Shown: positions 18,720 to 27,722 of the stretch, piece after piece
Numbering within the stretch: position 1 is the stretch's first letter
Layout: each line of letters begins with the position of its first letter
From: Pedosphaera sp.
Lineage (GTDB): Bacteria; Verrucomicrobiota; Verrucomicrobiia; Limisphaerales; UBA9464
Assembly: GCA_009695205.1 (NCBI GenBank)
Contig: SIBK01000031.1
Coordinates: 1 to 46,997 of the forward strand
DNA length: 46,997 nt
Reading direction: 5' to 3'
Notes under the pieces: generated by a model
What the model was told of the DNA's origin: nothing
Database searches by the model: none
What the model saw: the letters and a program-made list of their open reading frames with translations, nothing else
Program-made: the position numbers and the translations under genes

Positions 18720-18856
18720 GGAGGGAATGGGAGGAATTGTGGGAACGCGGTGCGTTAGGACCGGTCCGAGCAGGCACCGATGAACCAGAGCATGCCCTTC
18801 GACTGAGCGAACGAGGCGAGGTGTGGCACCGGATCATGTGAAGAAAAGAAAAACCA

Positions 18857-18949
18857 GGGTGACCACGGCAGACGGGAGCAGGCTACCGTTGCTGCCTTCC
18901 GGCCCTGGCGGGGTTCGCTCGTCCACGTTCCATGGGCCCTGGCGACCCC
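18857..18949 (-). ncRNA. ffs: Signal recognition particle RNA, small bacterial type
   Basis: The minus strand carries the near-invariant SRP core GCCAGGGCCGGAAGGCAGCA (the GGAAGG and AGCA symmetric/asymmetric loops that bind Ffh), preceded by GAGCGAACCCC. The ends GGGTCGCCA and TGGTCACCC can pair, giving a hairpin of about 93 nt, the usual size for 4.5S-type RNA. A T-rich run (TTTTTCTTTTC) follows on the minus strand, fitting a terminator. It targets membrane proteins to the Sec translocon with Ffh. It sits about 140 bp upstream of dnaX. The exact ends are inferred from pairing. Confidence 0.93.
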
Positions 18950-19111
18950 ATTAGAGGCCGGATCAGGAGGTAGCCGCAAGGGAGGAATTCGAGAGAATCA
19001 CTTTTTCCTTCGCCTTCTACCCTCGCAGTCGGTTCCATTGCGGGTCGCGGTGGCCAGCGACAGTCTCTCGCCCCGAGTTATTATCGGTATCACTATTTAT
19101 CACTCCGACTC

Positions 19112-20617
19112 ATGCCAAAGCGTACGGACATCCATTCAGTCCTCATCATTGGAGCTGGCCCGATCATCATCGGCCAGGCGTGCGAATTCGACTACTCGGG
19201 CACCCAGGCGTGCAAAGCTCTTCGCGAGGAGGGCTATCGGGTCGTTCTGGTGAACTCCAATCCGGCCACGATAATGACCGATCCGGAATTCGCCGACCGG
19301 ACGTACATCGAGCCGATCACACCGGGTTGCGTGGAAAAAATTATCATCCGCGAACTGAACGAGATGAAACGGACAAGTGCCCAGGGGAAGCTGGTTCTCC
19401 TTCCAACTCTCGGCGGCCAGACGGCTCTCAATACGGCCATGTCCCTGCACAAATCAGGAGTTCTCGAGAAGTACGGAGTGGAGATGATCGGAGCAACAGC
19501 GGAGGCCATCCACCGGGGGGAGGACCGGGAGGCGTTCAAACAGTTGATGCTCCAAATCGGACTCGACGTCCCGATCTCGGGCACAGCGCACACTTTGGAG
19601 GAAGCGCGGGCTGTGGCCGACCGGATCGGTCGCTTTCCACTCATCATCCGTCCGGCATTCACTCTGGGTGGTACCGGCGGCGGCATCGGGTACAATCGTG
19701 AGGAATTCGAAGAGATCGCGCGCCGCGGCATCGACCTCTCGCCTGTTTCCGAGATACTGGTTGAGGAATCCCTGCTGGGCTGGAAGGAGTTCGAAATGGA
19801 GGTCATGCGGGATCGTACGGACAACTGCGTGATTATTTGCTCGATCGAAAATTTTGACCCGATGGGGGTGCACACGGGCGACTCCATCACGGTGGCGCCG
19901 ATTCAGACCCTGACAGACAAAGAGTATCAGATCATGCGGGATGCGAGTTTTGCAGTGATCCGCGCGGTCGGGGTGGAGACCGGTGGTTCGAACATCCAAT
20001 TTGGGATGGATCCCGAGACCGGGCGCATGGTGATCATCGAAATGAATCCGCGAGTAAGCCGCAGCTCAGCGCTTGCGTCCAAGGCCACGGGTTTTCCCAT
20101 CGCCAAAATCGCCGCGAAACTGGCAGTCGGCTATCGGCTCGATGAGATCCGCAACGATATTACGCGAGTGACGCCTGCCAGTTTTGAGCCGACCATCGAC
20201 TACGTGGTCACCAAGATACCGCGTTTTGCGTTTGAGAAATTCCCCCAAGCCGACCCGACGTTGACAACGATGATGAAGTCGGTGGGTGAAGCAATGGCGA
20301 TCGGCCGAACGTTCAAGGAATCGCTGCAAAAATGTCTACGGTCACTCGAGATAGGCCGGAGCGGCCTGGGGGGCGATGGCAAACCGTGGCGAATCGGGAC
20401 GGAGGTGTATGGAGATCGCGATATTCTTCCGAAAGATCTGATTGCGCGCCGCCTCAGCGTCCCCAATGCGGATCGGATCTTTTTCATCCGCCACGCGCTG
20501 AGAGCGGAGTTCACACTCGAAGAGATCTACCAGTTGACAAAGATCGACCGCTGGTTTCTGACGCAGATCGCCGAAATTGTAACGTTCGAAGAGGAACTTG
20601 CCGCCACTCGCAATTGA
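19112..20617 (+). CDS. carB: Carbamoyl-phosphate synthase large subunit, N-terminal half (split CarB)
   Basis: A 501-residue protein that matches only the first half of the roughly 1070-residue CarB. It contains the biotin-carboxylase-like N-terminal domain ([20 protein letters not shown]), the first ATP-grasp domain making carboxyphosphate ([40 protein letters not shown]) and part of the oligomerisation domain, ending [19 protein letters not shown]. The stop comes at about the point where CarB is naturally divided in Methanocaldococcus and Aquifex. No second half follows; the next gene is unrelated. So this is either a split enzyme with the other half elsewhere or a truncation. The clean end in the interdomain region favours a real split. 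Makes carbamoyl phosphate for pyrimidine and arginine synthesis with CarA. Confidence 0.92.
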   Translation: MPKRTDIHSVLIIGAGPIIIGQACEFDYSGTQACKALREEGYRVVLVNSNPATIMTDPEFADRTYIEPITPGCVEKIIIRELNEMKRTSAQGKLVLLPTLGGQTALNTAMSLHKSGVLEKYGVEMIGATAEAIHRGEDREAFKQLMLQIGLDVPISGTAHTLEEARAVADRIGRFPLIIRPAFTLGGTGGGIGYNREEFEEIARRGIDLSPVSEILVEESLLGWKEFEMEVMRDRTDNCVIICSIENFDPMGVHTGDSITVAPIQTLTDKEYQIMRDASFAVIRAVGVETGGSNIQFGMDPETGRMVIIEMNPRVSRSSALASKATGFPIAKIAAKLAVGYRLDEIRNDITRVTPASFEPTIDYVVTKIPRFAFEKFPQADPTLTTMMKSVGEAMAIGRTFKESLQKCLRSLEIGRSGLGGDGKPWRIGTEVYGDRDILPKDLIARRLSVPNADRIFFIRHALRAEFTLEEIYQLTKIDRWFLTQIAEIVTFEEELAATRN

Positions 20618-20628
20618 TTAAGAATCTC

Positions 20629-21159
20629 ATGAACGAAGCCTGGCACGATCGTTTTCAAGCCGTTTGGAAACGGGGCAGCGTGGCGTGGACTGCCGGCCGG
20701 CGAACTCCGGCGACGCTTTTCAACACCGACGACGTGGCATTTCTCAAGACGGTGGGTTGCAGTGCTCAGGAGTTGTTTGATTTCATCGAAGATTTTCATG
20801 AGTACGGCGAGCCGGATATGACGACTGCGCTGGCTGTCGCGGCCTTGCGCAGAGAGTACTTCCTCCGTGTCCTCGGGGGGAATGCGACCGGTAAGACCGT
20901 CCGGATGGAGAGTCTGCCTGCCAAGACAGCGGAGGTGGATGGAATTGCTTGGCTTCCACGTCTCATCGCAAAGGCCCGCCTGAAGCTGCGGGGAGAAATG
21001 CCGGCTGACCTCATGTACGGATGTGCCGGTGATCGTCCGTTTTTGAGGCGAATGAACATGGATCTCCCTGGATTTCTGAAGCTGGTGGCGGAGAATGGAG
21101 CGGATGATCGCCACATTGTGGACGCAGTCAAACGGCACGCGGCAGCGGCTAGGTCGTGA
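20629..21159 (+). CDS. DUF5069 domain protein
   Basis: A 176-residue cytoplasmic protein. The second half carries the DUF5069 signature: WLPRLIAKARLKLRGEMPAD, a small-domain GCAGDRPFLRRMNMDLPGFL, and a C-terminal helix with DDRHIVDAVKRH. An N-terminal extension (LFNTDDVAFLKTVGCSAQEL, FIEDFHEYGEPD) resembles a second small domain seen in longer relatives. Function of the family is unknown. The ATG at 20629, 11 bp after the carB stop, is chosen over far-upstream starts inside carB. Tight spacing suggests co-transcription with carB. Confidence 0.8.
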   Translation: MNEAWHDRFQAVWKRGSVAWTAGRRTPATLFNTDDVAFLKTVGCSAQELFDFIEDFHEYGEPDMTTALAVAALRREYFLRVLGGNATGKTVRMESLPAKTAEVDGIAWLPRLIAKARLKLRGEMPADLMYGCAGDRPFLRRMNMDLPGFLKLVAENGADDRHIVDAVKRHAAAARS

Positions 21160-21214
21160 ATTGACAGCTAGCGGATCTCCCTGGACGCTCTCGGCTGATT
21201 CGATTCCCGCATTC

Positions 21215-21967
21215 ATGTCCGAACAAAGCACCCAGCCCCATAAAACCTTTCGTGGGGCGTACTGCGCCCATTTCAATTGTTCGCCCGAACGTTTTGTTGA
21301 CTCCGTGTTCTGGCATGCTCTCTACCGGCATGCACTGCCACTGGCTTGGCCCATCTGGCTGATGAAGCGCGATTTCTTCAAGGAAGACTTCGCTGTGATC
21401 GACACGTTCGGCAGCGCAGGCACCACGCGGCAAGTGACGCAGGCGACAGGTGAATTTAGCGGATCAAGCCGGACGGGCGGGGGATTTCTTCGACGCATTC
21501 TGCGTGTGAGAATCTCCGGCACCCGGTTGACTGGGATCCACGATCAACTGGTTTCGCGGATGGCGGCAGACGTCCCGGCGAAGCAAACCCAGCCGGCGCC
21601 CATCACTTCGTTTTCAACCATGCGCCCTGCTTCGGTCGGGGCCACTTCCCGGGGCATTGCGACCGCTGGCCCCGCAGAAGGATTGTCCTTGATCAATCGT
21701 CGGTGCCGATCCGCCCACGACGAGATCACCCGTGGGAAGCCACTGGATGTAGTGCTTAGGGATCTGGGAATCTCCGAGGAGAAGTTGCTGGAACATCTCA
21801 AGCAGAACAGTCCCGCCAATCCTCAATACGCGTGGCTACACGACTACTTGAAGCGCGATCGACGCCTGACTGAACTCGCTCGGGATAACGAGGTGCTCTC
21901 ACGCAAGGTAACCAGCCTCACCCTCGAAGTGGACCGCCTTAAAGAAACTTTGATTCGGATCCCGTAA
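21215..21967 (+). CDS. Conserved hypothetical protein with C-terminal coiled coil
   Basis: 250 residues from the ATG at 21215; upstream in-frame starts overlap the previous gene and are less likely. The N-terminal block is well formed (FRGAYCAHFNCSPERFVDSV, FFKEDFAVIDTFGSAGTTRQ), the middle is low in structure and rich in Ala, Thr and Ser, and the end has a heptad-like helix (ARDNEVLSRKVTSLTLEVDR). No signal peptide or enzymatic motif is seen. The N-terminal part looks conserved among verrucomicrobial hypothetical proteins, but I cannot name a family. 55 bp after the DUF5069 gene, same strand. Confidence 0.7.
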   Translation: MSEQSTQPHKTFRGAYCAHFNCSPERFVDSVFWHALYRHALPLAWPIWLMKRDFFKEDFAVIDTFGSAGTTRQVTQATGEFSGSSRTGGGFLRRILRVRISGTRLTGIHDQLVSRMAADVPAKQTQPAPITSFSTMRPASVGATSRGIATAGPAEGLSLINRRCRSAHDEITRGKPLDVVLRDLGISEEKLLEHLKQNSPANPQYAWLHDYLKRDRRLTELARDNEVLSRKVTSLTLEVDRLKETLIRIP

Positions 21968-22168
21968 GCTCGACGCGGCGATCTGCGACGCGGCCGGAGA
22001 TGGATGTGTTGGGGAGGGATGTTGCAAAGCGGGGGCATCGCGGCGATTTCAGCACTTCTCATTCCGCCGTTCGCATCCGAAGAGGCAAAATTGGAACCGC
22101 ATCTTCACAGGGTTTAGGGATGTCGACCGAGGCATCAAAGGAAACAAAGTCGGATTGAATGGGTGCGA

Positions 22169-22990
22169 TCAAACAATGGAACGGCCCTGATGCCGTGGAG
22201 AAACCCGCAGAGAGTAGCGGCCCTCCGCGCATCGGATACGAACGGGCGCCCCAAACACTCGGGTCAGATTGCGGGAGGTGAAAACCGTATCACAGGGACC
22301 CTGCAGCACTGTTTTCCCCTTTCGGAGGCATAAAGCGTGAGTGAAGGCGGGAACGACCTCCTCGATGTGGTGAGTCACTAGCACGATCGTCGGCGCTCTG
22401 CAGCCGCGGGCGAGCCGGTCAACGAATGCCAGGAAGTGTTCGCGCGCCACGGGATCGAGCCCGGCACAGGGTTCATCGAGAATCAGGAGCCGCGGACGGG
22501 CCATTAACGCCCGTCCGATCAGGATCCGCTGGCGCTCGCCCTGAGACAGTACGGACCAGGGCCTCTCTGCGAGTGTCGAACACTCCACCCGAGCGAGGAT
22601 TCGGCGCGCCTCAGACTGTTCCCTTCGGTTAGGCCGGCCCCAGTAGTCAATCATGGCATGCCGGCCACTGGCGACAGCGTCGAGAGCTGGCTCGGTATCG
22701 GCCATCATCTGGCGCAACGCGGAACTGACCAACCCGAGGCGCTTCCGCATATCGCGCCAGTCGCGCTGGCCGTAGGTTTCTCCGAGCAGACAAATGCTTC
22801 CCTCCGTCGGCATCAGGTAGCCGGTCAGCGCCGACAGCAGGGAAGTTTTTCCCGATCCGTTCGATCCGAGGATCACCCAATGTTCGCCGCGACGAATGCG
22901 CCACGAAATATCGTCCAGAATTATCACCCCATTTCGGCGGATGCTCAAATCAGATATCCGCAGAACGTCCCGCTGTTTTGCCAAGGCCAT
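22169..22990 (-). CDS. ABC transporter ATP-binding protein (ModF/YlmA-like), orphan
   Basis: 273 residues from the ATG at 22988-22990. One complete ATPase domain: Walker A GSNGSGKT (42-49), signature LSQGERQRI, Walker B LLILDEPCAGLD and the switch histidine in LVTHHIEEVVP. The arrangement (long THHIEEV, no fusion to a permease) resembles stand-alone ATPases of the ModF/YlmA type. No permease or binding-protein gene is near, so the transported molecule or a non-transport role cannot be told. The open frame extends upstream to 23254 without a better start; the region between contains structured sequence. Confidence 0.85.
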   Translation of the reverse strand: MALAKQRDVLRISDLSIRRNGVIILDDISWRIRRGEHWVILGSNGSGKTSLLSALTGYLMPTEGSICLLGETYGQRDWRDMRKRLGLVSSALRQMMADTEPALDAVASGRHAMIDYWGRPNRREQSEARRILARVECSTLAERPWSVLSQGERQRILIGRALMARPRLLILDEPCAGLDPVAREHFLAFVDRLARGCRAPTIVLVTHHIEEVVPAFTHALCLRKGKTVLQGPCDTVFTSRNLTRVFGAPVRIRCAEGRYSLRVSPRHQGRSIV

Positions 22991-23052
22991 GTGGATCCAA
23001 GGGTAAGCCGGCTCCCGGGCGGCACGCCAAGCATGAAAAAATGAATCTATTC

Positions 23053-23126
23053 CTCCTAACGGAGTGACGCCATTCCGATTGGGCTGAGAGATTCGCCCAG
23101 GGAAGGCCTGGCTTTGAGGCGTTTTT
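23053..23126 (+). other. Possible structured RNA or attenuator in a divergent intergenic region
   Basis: Within the 301-bp gap between the ABC ATPase and the desaturase, nested pairings are visible: CTCC/GGAG (23053-23064), an outer GACGCC/GGCGTT (23066-23071 with 23118-23123), and inside it GGGC/GCCC (23081-23098) and CCAGG/CCTGG (23097-23111). A run of five T follows on the plus strand. It could be an attenuator for the desaturase or a structure in the leader of the minus-strand gene. No known riboswitch class is recognised; the short stems may be chance. Confidence 0.25.
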
Positions 23127-23291
23127 ACCCTACGATCGGAGGTGGTTGGGGATCCAACGTGTGTGGCTGCTACGCAGTCAGTCGCCTCCTGGCTGCCGAG
23201 TTCGAGGGAAATCCTTCGAGGATTCGGGCTTGCCCTCACTCTCAAATACGGCAAACTTGAAGGTATTCGGTACTAAGCCATTTTAATTCTC

Positions 23292-24284
23292 TTGCAGACG
23301 CTTCCGATTCATCCGAGCTCCGCGCCCGCTCGATCCCGTAAAGGTGCCAATGCGGTCTCTTCGAAGAGCCCTGCCCGGCCACAGGCAATATTGCAGCCCA
23401 CCGGGGTTCCGGCCAGAGCGGTGGCGATTGTCACGATCGTCACGCCATTCCTCGTTTTTTTGGGTGCCGTCTATTGGTTTTTCGGAAATGGGATTTCGGC
23501 GCTTGATCTCGGCCTTTGCATGGGGATGTACGCCGTAACCATGCTCGGGATCACCCTCGGATATCACCGGCTATTCACTCACCGTAGTTTCAAGTGTGTG
23601 GCCGCCGTCAAGGCGTTCCTTGGAATCGCGGGCGGCATGTCCGCTCAAGGGCCAGTCATTTTTTGGTGCGCGTGCCACCGGAAGCATCACCGACACAGTG
23701 ACGAGGAAGGGGATCCACATTCTCCCCATTATTCTGGCGGGGGATGGCGGGGGATCCTCAAAGGTTGCTGGCATTCTCACGTTGGTTGGATGCTCGGACA
23801 CGCGCATGAGCCTTATTTCCGACTTGTTCCAGACCTGATTCGCGACCGCATGGTCCTCCGGCTAAGCCAGCTTTATTTTTGGTGGGTCGTAGCCGGAATC
23901 GTGCTTCCAGGAGTCCTTGGCGGGCTTTGGACTCAGAGTTGGGCCGGTTTTTTCACAGGCGTGCTGTGGGGAGGTTTCGTACGACTATTTCTCGTTCATC
24001 ATTCCACCTGGAGCATCAATTCCGTCTGTCACCTGTTTGGAGCCCGTAACTACGATACGGGCGATGAGAGCCGCAATAATCTTGTCTGCGCACTACTGAC
24101 GTTTGGCGAAGGATGGCACAATAACCATCACGCGTTTCCGACGTCCGCTCGCCATGGACTCCGTTGGTGGCAGCTGGATGTCGTGTATCTCCTCATCTGC
24201 TCCCTGAGGATTTTCGGGCTCGTATGGGATGTACGCCTCCCCGACGAAATCCGGGTGGAAGGCCGCCCTGCGGAATCTGTCTGA
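23292..24284 (+). CDS. Acyl-CoA/acyl-lipid delta-9 fatty acid desaturase
   Basis: A 330-residue integral membrane di-iron desaturase. The three histidine clusters are intact: HRLFTH (92-97), HRKHH (129-133, in CHRKHHRHSDEEGDPHSPH) and HNNHHAFP (from 276). Four membrane-spanning stretches bracket them (about 42-65, 72-90, 190-210 and 213-230). The family introduces a cis double bond at C9 of saturated acyl chains, adjusting membrane fluidity. The TTG at 23292 gives an N-terminal extension of some 40 polar residues; a later start is possible but no ATG lies between. No partner electron carrier is adjacent, though a [2Fe-2S] ferredoxin is encoded at 27434. Confidence 0.92.
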   Translation: MQTLPIHPSSAPARSRKGANAVSSKSPARPQAILQPTGVPARAVAIVTIVTPFLVFLGAVYWFFGNGISALDLGLCMGMYAVTMLGITLGYHRLFTHRSFKCVAAVKAFLGIAGGMSAQGPVIFWCACHRKHHRHSDEEGDPHSPHYSGGGWRGILKGCWHSHVGWMLGHAHEPYFRLVPDLIRDRMVLRLSQLYFWWVVAGIVLPGVLGGLWTQSWAGFFTGVLWGGFVRLFLVHHSTWSINSVCHLFGARNYDTGDESRNNLVCALLTFGEGWHNNHHAFPTSARHGLRWWQLDVVYLLICSLRIFGLVWDVRLPDEIRVEGRPAESV

Positions 24285-24339
24285 CAGAATCTCTTTCTTT
24301 CGGGCAATCCCAATCCGCAGAGATTCTTGTTTGAATGCT

Positions 24340-26010
24340 ATGATTCGCAGGCCGGGAGCGTTTCTAGCCGCTCTCTTCCTTATCGCAACTGCCGCCACCT
24401 TCGTTTCGGCTGAAGAAACGAACGCGGCTCGACTCAGACGGGGACAGATCCTTTACATCGCCAATTGCTCTCTGTGCCACCAGCTGACAGGCCGCGGCGC
24501 CGCTGAAAGCTATCCTCCGCTCGCTGGATCCGATTACCTGAAGGATCATCGGACCAATTCGATCCTCGCCATTGTTCAAGGAATGAGCGGTCGGATCACC
24601 GTCAACGGCAGGTCCTTCGATAACCAAATGCCCGCAGCCGTGCTGGACGATTCATCCGTGGCGGACGTCCTAACCTTTGTGTACAACTCCTGGGGTAATC
24701 CGGGCGGCGATTTTTCCACCGAAGAAGTGCGCCAAGTCCGGTCCCGTTCCACGTTCAAGACGTACGAGGATCTCGTTAAGGCCAATGAGTATCCCCCCAT
24801 TCCCCGCGCACCCGAGGGGTTTCAAATCCGCGAACTCGCCCGACTCAAGGATTTTGCAACGCGCATCGCAAGCGACGGTCAGGGTCGGCGCCTGTACCTG
24901 TTGAGTCCCAATGGACACGTCAGCCGCCTCGACATCGCCTCCCGCGCGCTCACGAATCTGTTTCGTGCTGACGATTATATTGACGCATCGCGCGGAAGCC
25001 CAAGCACCCTTGGGATGGCGCTGGATCCGCAAGGCCGTCTTTGGATCACCTGCAATCAGCGAAACGAAGCAGTCCGGCCGTTCCAGACCAACGAGGTAAC
25101 GATTTTTTGGACCTCCGGTACCTCAGCGCAGGGCGATCCGATTAAGCCGGTGCCCTGGTTTCGAACGAGCTACCCATGGGGGATCGGTCCTTACAACCAC
25201 GGAGTATCACACCTCACGTTCGGGCGCGATGGACTCTTGTACGTCAGCAGCGGCTCCCGCACCGACGGCGGCGAAGCGGGAAATGACGACCGGCTCGGTG
25301 CAATGGGGGAAACGTCCATTACCGCCGCTCTCTGGCGTTTTAATCCCAAGTCAACCACTCCTGAAATCGAAGTGATTGCGCGTGGGATTCGCAATGCATG
25401 GAGTTTTGCCTGGGACGGCGATGGTCAACTTTTCACGGTGAGCAATGGTCCCGATCAACATGCCGGGGAGGAAATGGATTGGGTTCGGCCGGGAAAGAAC
25501 TTACATCATGGATTTCCATTTCAATTCGAAGACTGGCCCATCGGGAGAAAGGCATACCCCCATACACCGGAAGCGCCGCCTAACCTTCAATTTGCCCATC
25601 CGGTGGTCAATCTTGGACCCGATGGATGGTTTTCTGGAAAAGCAGGGCACACCTTTCACCCTCATTCTTCGCCTGCGGGGATGGTGTGGCTGGATGGCTC
25701 CTGGCCAGAATCGGTTCGGAATTCCTTCCTGATCGGCCGCTTCGGCAATTTAATCAAGGCGGTGGAGGATCGCGATGTTGGATTTGATGTGCTGAGTGCT
25801 CGAATGGAAAAAACCATCACCGGGGATTTCGCAGCCCATACGCACAGGTTCCTCGCCCCGTTGGGCAGGCCGATCGACATTCATATGGCTGGGGGTCGCA
25901 TCTATATTCTCGAATACACACGCCCGACGACTTTCAAGGATCAACGCGGATGGCTTCCGGGGCGCGTGCTGGAGCTAACGCCTTCTCGGGCCGCGGCGAA
26001 GGCACCCTAG
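24340..26010 (+). CDS. Secreted cytochrome c-glucose/sorbosone dehydrogenase-type fusion
   Basis: 556 residues from the ATG at 24340, whose signal peptide (AALFLIATAATFVSAEE) decides the start. An N-terminal cytochrome c domain follows with heme site CSLCH (in ILYIANCSLCHQLTGRGAA) and a candidate distal Met in FDNQMPA. The C-terminal part is a GSDH/sorbosone-dehydrogenase-type propeller: LLYVSSGSRTDGGEAGNDDR, RGIRNAWSFAWDGDGQLF, GPDQHAGEEMDWVRPGKNLH, PHSSPAGMVW. This arrangement suggests periplasmic PQQ- or similar cofactor-dependent oxidation of a sugar or alcohol, with electrons passed directly to the attached heme. Substrate unknown. It begins 55 bp after the desaturase. Confidence 0.88.
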   Translation: MIRRPGAFLAALFLIATAATFVSAEETNAARLRRGQILYIANCSLCHQLTGRGAAESYPPLAGSDYLKDHRTNSILAIVQGMSGRITVNGRSFDNQMPAAVLDDSSVADVLTFVYNSWGNPGGDFSTEEVRQVRSRSTFKTYEDLVKANEYPPIPRAPEGFQIRELARLKDFATRIASDGQGRRLYLLSPNGHVSRLDIASRALTNLFRADDYIDASRGSPSTLGMALDPQGRLWITCNQRNEAVRPFQTNEVTIFWTSGTSAQGDPIKPVPWFRTSYPWGIGPYNHGVSHLTFGRDGLLYVSSGSRTDGGEAGNDDRLGAMGETSITAALWRFNPKSTTPEIEVIARGIRNAWSFAWDGDGQLFTVSNGPDQHAGEEMDWVRPGKNLHHGFPFQFEDWPIGRKAYPHTPEAPPNLQFAHPVVNLGPDGWFSGKAGHTFHPHSSPAGMVWLDGSWPESVRNSFLIGRFGNLIKAVEDRDVGFDVLSARMEKTITGDFAAHTHRFLAPLGRPIDIHMAGGRIYILEYTRPTTFKDQRGWLPGRVLELTPSRAAAKAP

Positions 26011-26132
26011 AGATTCGATGAGGGGGGCGTCTTACTTTTCCAAACTGAGCACTGCTGCAGGATTCCCGCTTCCTCTAGCGTCCCAACTCTGGCTCAATCT
26101 CTTGCCCGGTTTCGGCCGGTTGTCTACAAGCT

Positions 26133-27332
26133 ATGAATCTTGCCACTGCCCTTCTTAAACCCGGCGAGGCCGACCGCCATGCGGCCGGACACCCATGGGT
26201 GTTTTCCAATTCAATCCTGCGCTTGACGGGAGCCGTTGCCGACGGAGACGTCGTCCAGGTCAAGGATCATCGCCAGCGCTTATTGGGGGTGGGCTTTTAC
26301 AATTCAAAATCGAAGATCTCTATCCGCCTCCTGTCGCCAGATCGAGTCGCTATTGACCGTTCTTTTTTTGAGCATCGCCTCCGATCCGCACTCGCTGTGC
26401 GGCAAAAGCACCTGCCGGAGGCGACCTCGTACCGTCTGGTAAACGGTGAAAGTGATTTCCTTTCAGGCCTCATCGTCGATCGATACGAGGACGTTCTGGT
26501 ACTGCAAACCAGCTCGCTCGGAATGGACATCCGGAAGGCTGAAATCGTTTCGGTGCTGCGAGATGTGCTCAACCCCCGAGTTATCATTGAGCGCAATGAC
26601 CAGGCAGCGCGGAAATTTGAAAGTCTGCCTGTGACGAACGACGTCCTCTTCGGAGACGCCCCCGCATCGCTCCCCGTAAAATTGAATGGCCTCGTCTTTG
26701 ACGTGGACCTCCAGGCCGGGCACAAGACGGGACTTTATCTCGATCAGGTTGCCAACTGGCAAGCGGTGGCTCAGGCGGCGCGCGATGCCGTCGTGCTCGA
26801 CTGTTTTAGTTTCGTCGGAGGATTCGCCCTGCATGCGGCCCGGGCGGGTGCCCGCAGTGTTCTTGGCTTGGATCAGAGTGCGGATGCCATCGCTGCCGCC
26901 AATCGCAATGCCGTTGTCAATGGCGTCGCCGAACGCTGTCAATTCGAGGCGGCGAACGTCTTCGACTGGCTGAAAGCCCGGAGCATGACGGGGCCCCATG
27001 AGAAATTAGTGCCTCAGTTTGATCTCATCATTCTCGATCCTCCGTCCTTCACTCGGACCCGTGCCGCCGTGGCGGATGCCCTCCGTGGCTACAAGGAGAT
27101 TCATCTCCGCGCACTTAAACTGCTCAAGCCAGGTGGCACGCTCGCGACATTCTGCTGCTCCCACCATGTGGACTCGGTCCTTTTCCAGGAGGTGATTCTG
27201 TCTGCCGCATTTGATGCCCGACGGATGCTTCGACGAGTGGCCACCTACAGCCAGGCGCTGGATCACCCGGTGATACCCGCAATTCCAGAGACGGAATATT
27301 TGAAAGGTTTCGCATTCGAAGCGGTGCGGTAG
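26133..27332 (+). CDS. rlmI: Class I SAM-dependent rRNA methyltransferase, RlmI-like
   Basis: A 399-residue protein with an N-terminal PUA RNA-binding domain (GHPWVFSNSI, ADGDVVQVKDHRQRLLGVGF), a central EEHEE-like region (YRLVNGESDFLSGLIVDRYE, RKFESLPV) and a Rossmann methyltransferase domain (VLDCFSFVGGFALHAARAGA for SAM binding, LDPPSFTRT at 301-309). The CCSHH at 341-345 supplies the cysteine expected for m5C formation in RlmI (E. coli 23S C1962). It acts on 23S rRNA in the cytoplasm by family analogy. Full family length. Single gene, followed by a ferredoxin gene. Confidence 0.88.
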   Translation: MNLATALLKPGEADRHAAGHPWVFSNSILRLTGAVADGDVVQVKDHRQRLLGVGFYNSKSKISIRLLSPDRVAIDRSFFEHRLRSALAVRQKHLPEATSYRLVNGESDFLSGLIVDRYEDVLVLQTSSLGMDIRKAEIVSVLRDVLNPRVIIERNDQAARKFESLPVTNDVLFGDAPASLPVKLNGLVFDVDLQAGHKTGLYLDQVANWQAVAQAARDAVVLDCFSFVGGFALHAARAGARSVLGLDQSADAIAAANRNAVVNGVAERCQFEAANVFDWLKARSMTGPHEKLVPQFDLIILDPPSFTRTRAAVADALRGYKEIHLRALKLLKPGGTLATFCCSHHVDSVLFQEVILSAAFDARRMLRRVATYSQALDHPVIPAIPETEYLKGFAFEAVR

Positions 27333-27433
27333 GCGTTTCCATGTGAATTGACTCCGGATGCCGACCCGCTAGTCCTCCATCCTGGTCGCGGAAGATTCCG
27401 AGCTTGGCCAAAACTACGATTTGCGATCATCCC

Positions 27434-27721
27434 ATGCCCAAGGTTACGCTATTACCTCAAAACCTCTCCGCCGAGGTTAAATCCGGTGAATTGTTGCTGG
27501 CGGCGGGCGAGCAAGCCGGAGTGGAAATGGAGGCAGGCTGCTTTAATTGTGAATGCGGCACCTGCGCGGCGGAAATTGTCAGCGGTATGGAGAATTTGAA
27601 TCCTCCCACGCCGGAGGAACTCGATGTTCTCGATCAGTGGAACCGGGATCCTGAAAAATATCGGCTGACCTGTTGCGTCAAGATTCTCCAAGGAGAAGTT
27701 GTGCTGCGACAGTCCCATTAA
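27434..27721 (+). CDS. [2Fe-2S] ferredoxin
   Basis: 95 residues from the ATG at 27434 (an earlier start at 27404 adds ten residues without homology). Plant-type iron-sulfur ligands are present as C36-x4-C41-x2-C44 with the fourth ligand in LTCC (80 or 81). An extra cysteine (C39) lies in the loop, giving CFNCECGTC. The TLLPQN start and the RLTCCVKILQGEVVL end fit the beta-grasp fold. It passes electrons to an unidentified partner. It follows the rRNA methyltransferase by about 100 bp. Confidence 0.9.
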   Translation: MPKVTLLPQNLSAEVKSGELLLAAGEQAGVEMEAGCFNCECGTCAAEIVSGMENLNPPTPEELDVLDQWNRDPEKYRLTCCVKILQGEVVLRQSH

Positions 27722-27722
27722 T

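Noticed and set aside
23078-23126. TPP-like CTGAGAG motif in the desaturase leader
   Set aside because: Only seven bases agree; the second TPP helix (ACCTGAT and so on) is absent and the downstream gene is not a thiamine gene.
22169-23254. ABC ATPase read from the far upstream start (361 codons)
   Set aside because: The first 88 codons do not resemble an ABC protein and cover the structured intergenic sequence; the ATG at 22990 gives a normal ATPase.
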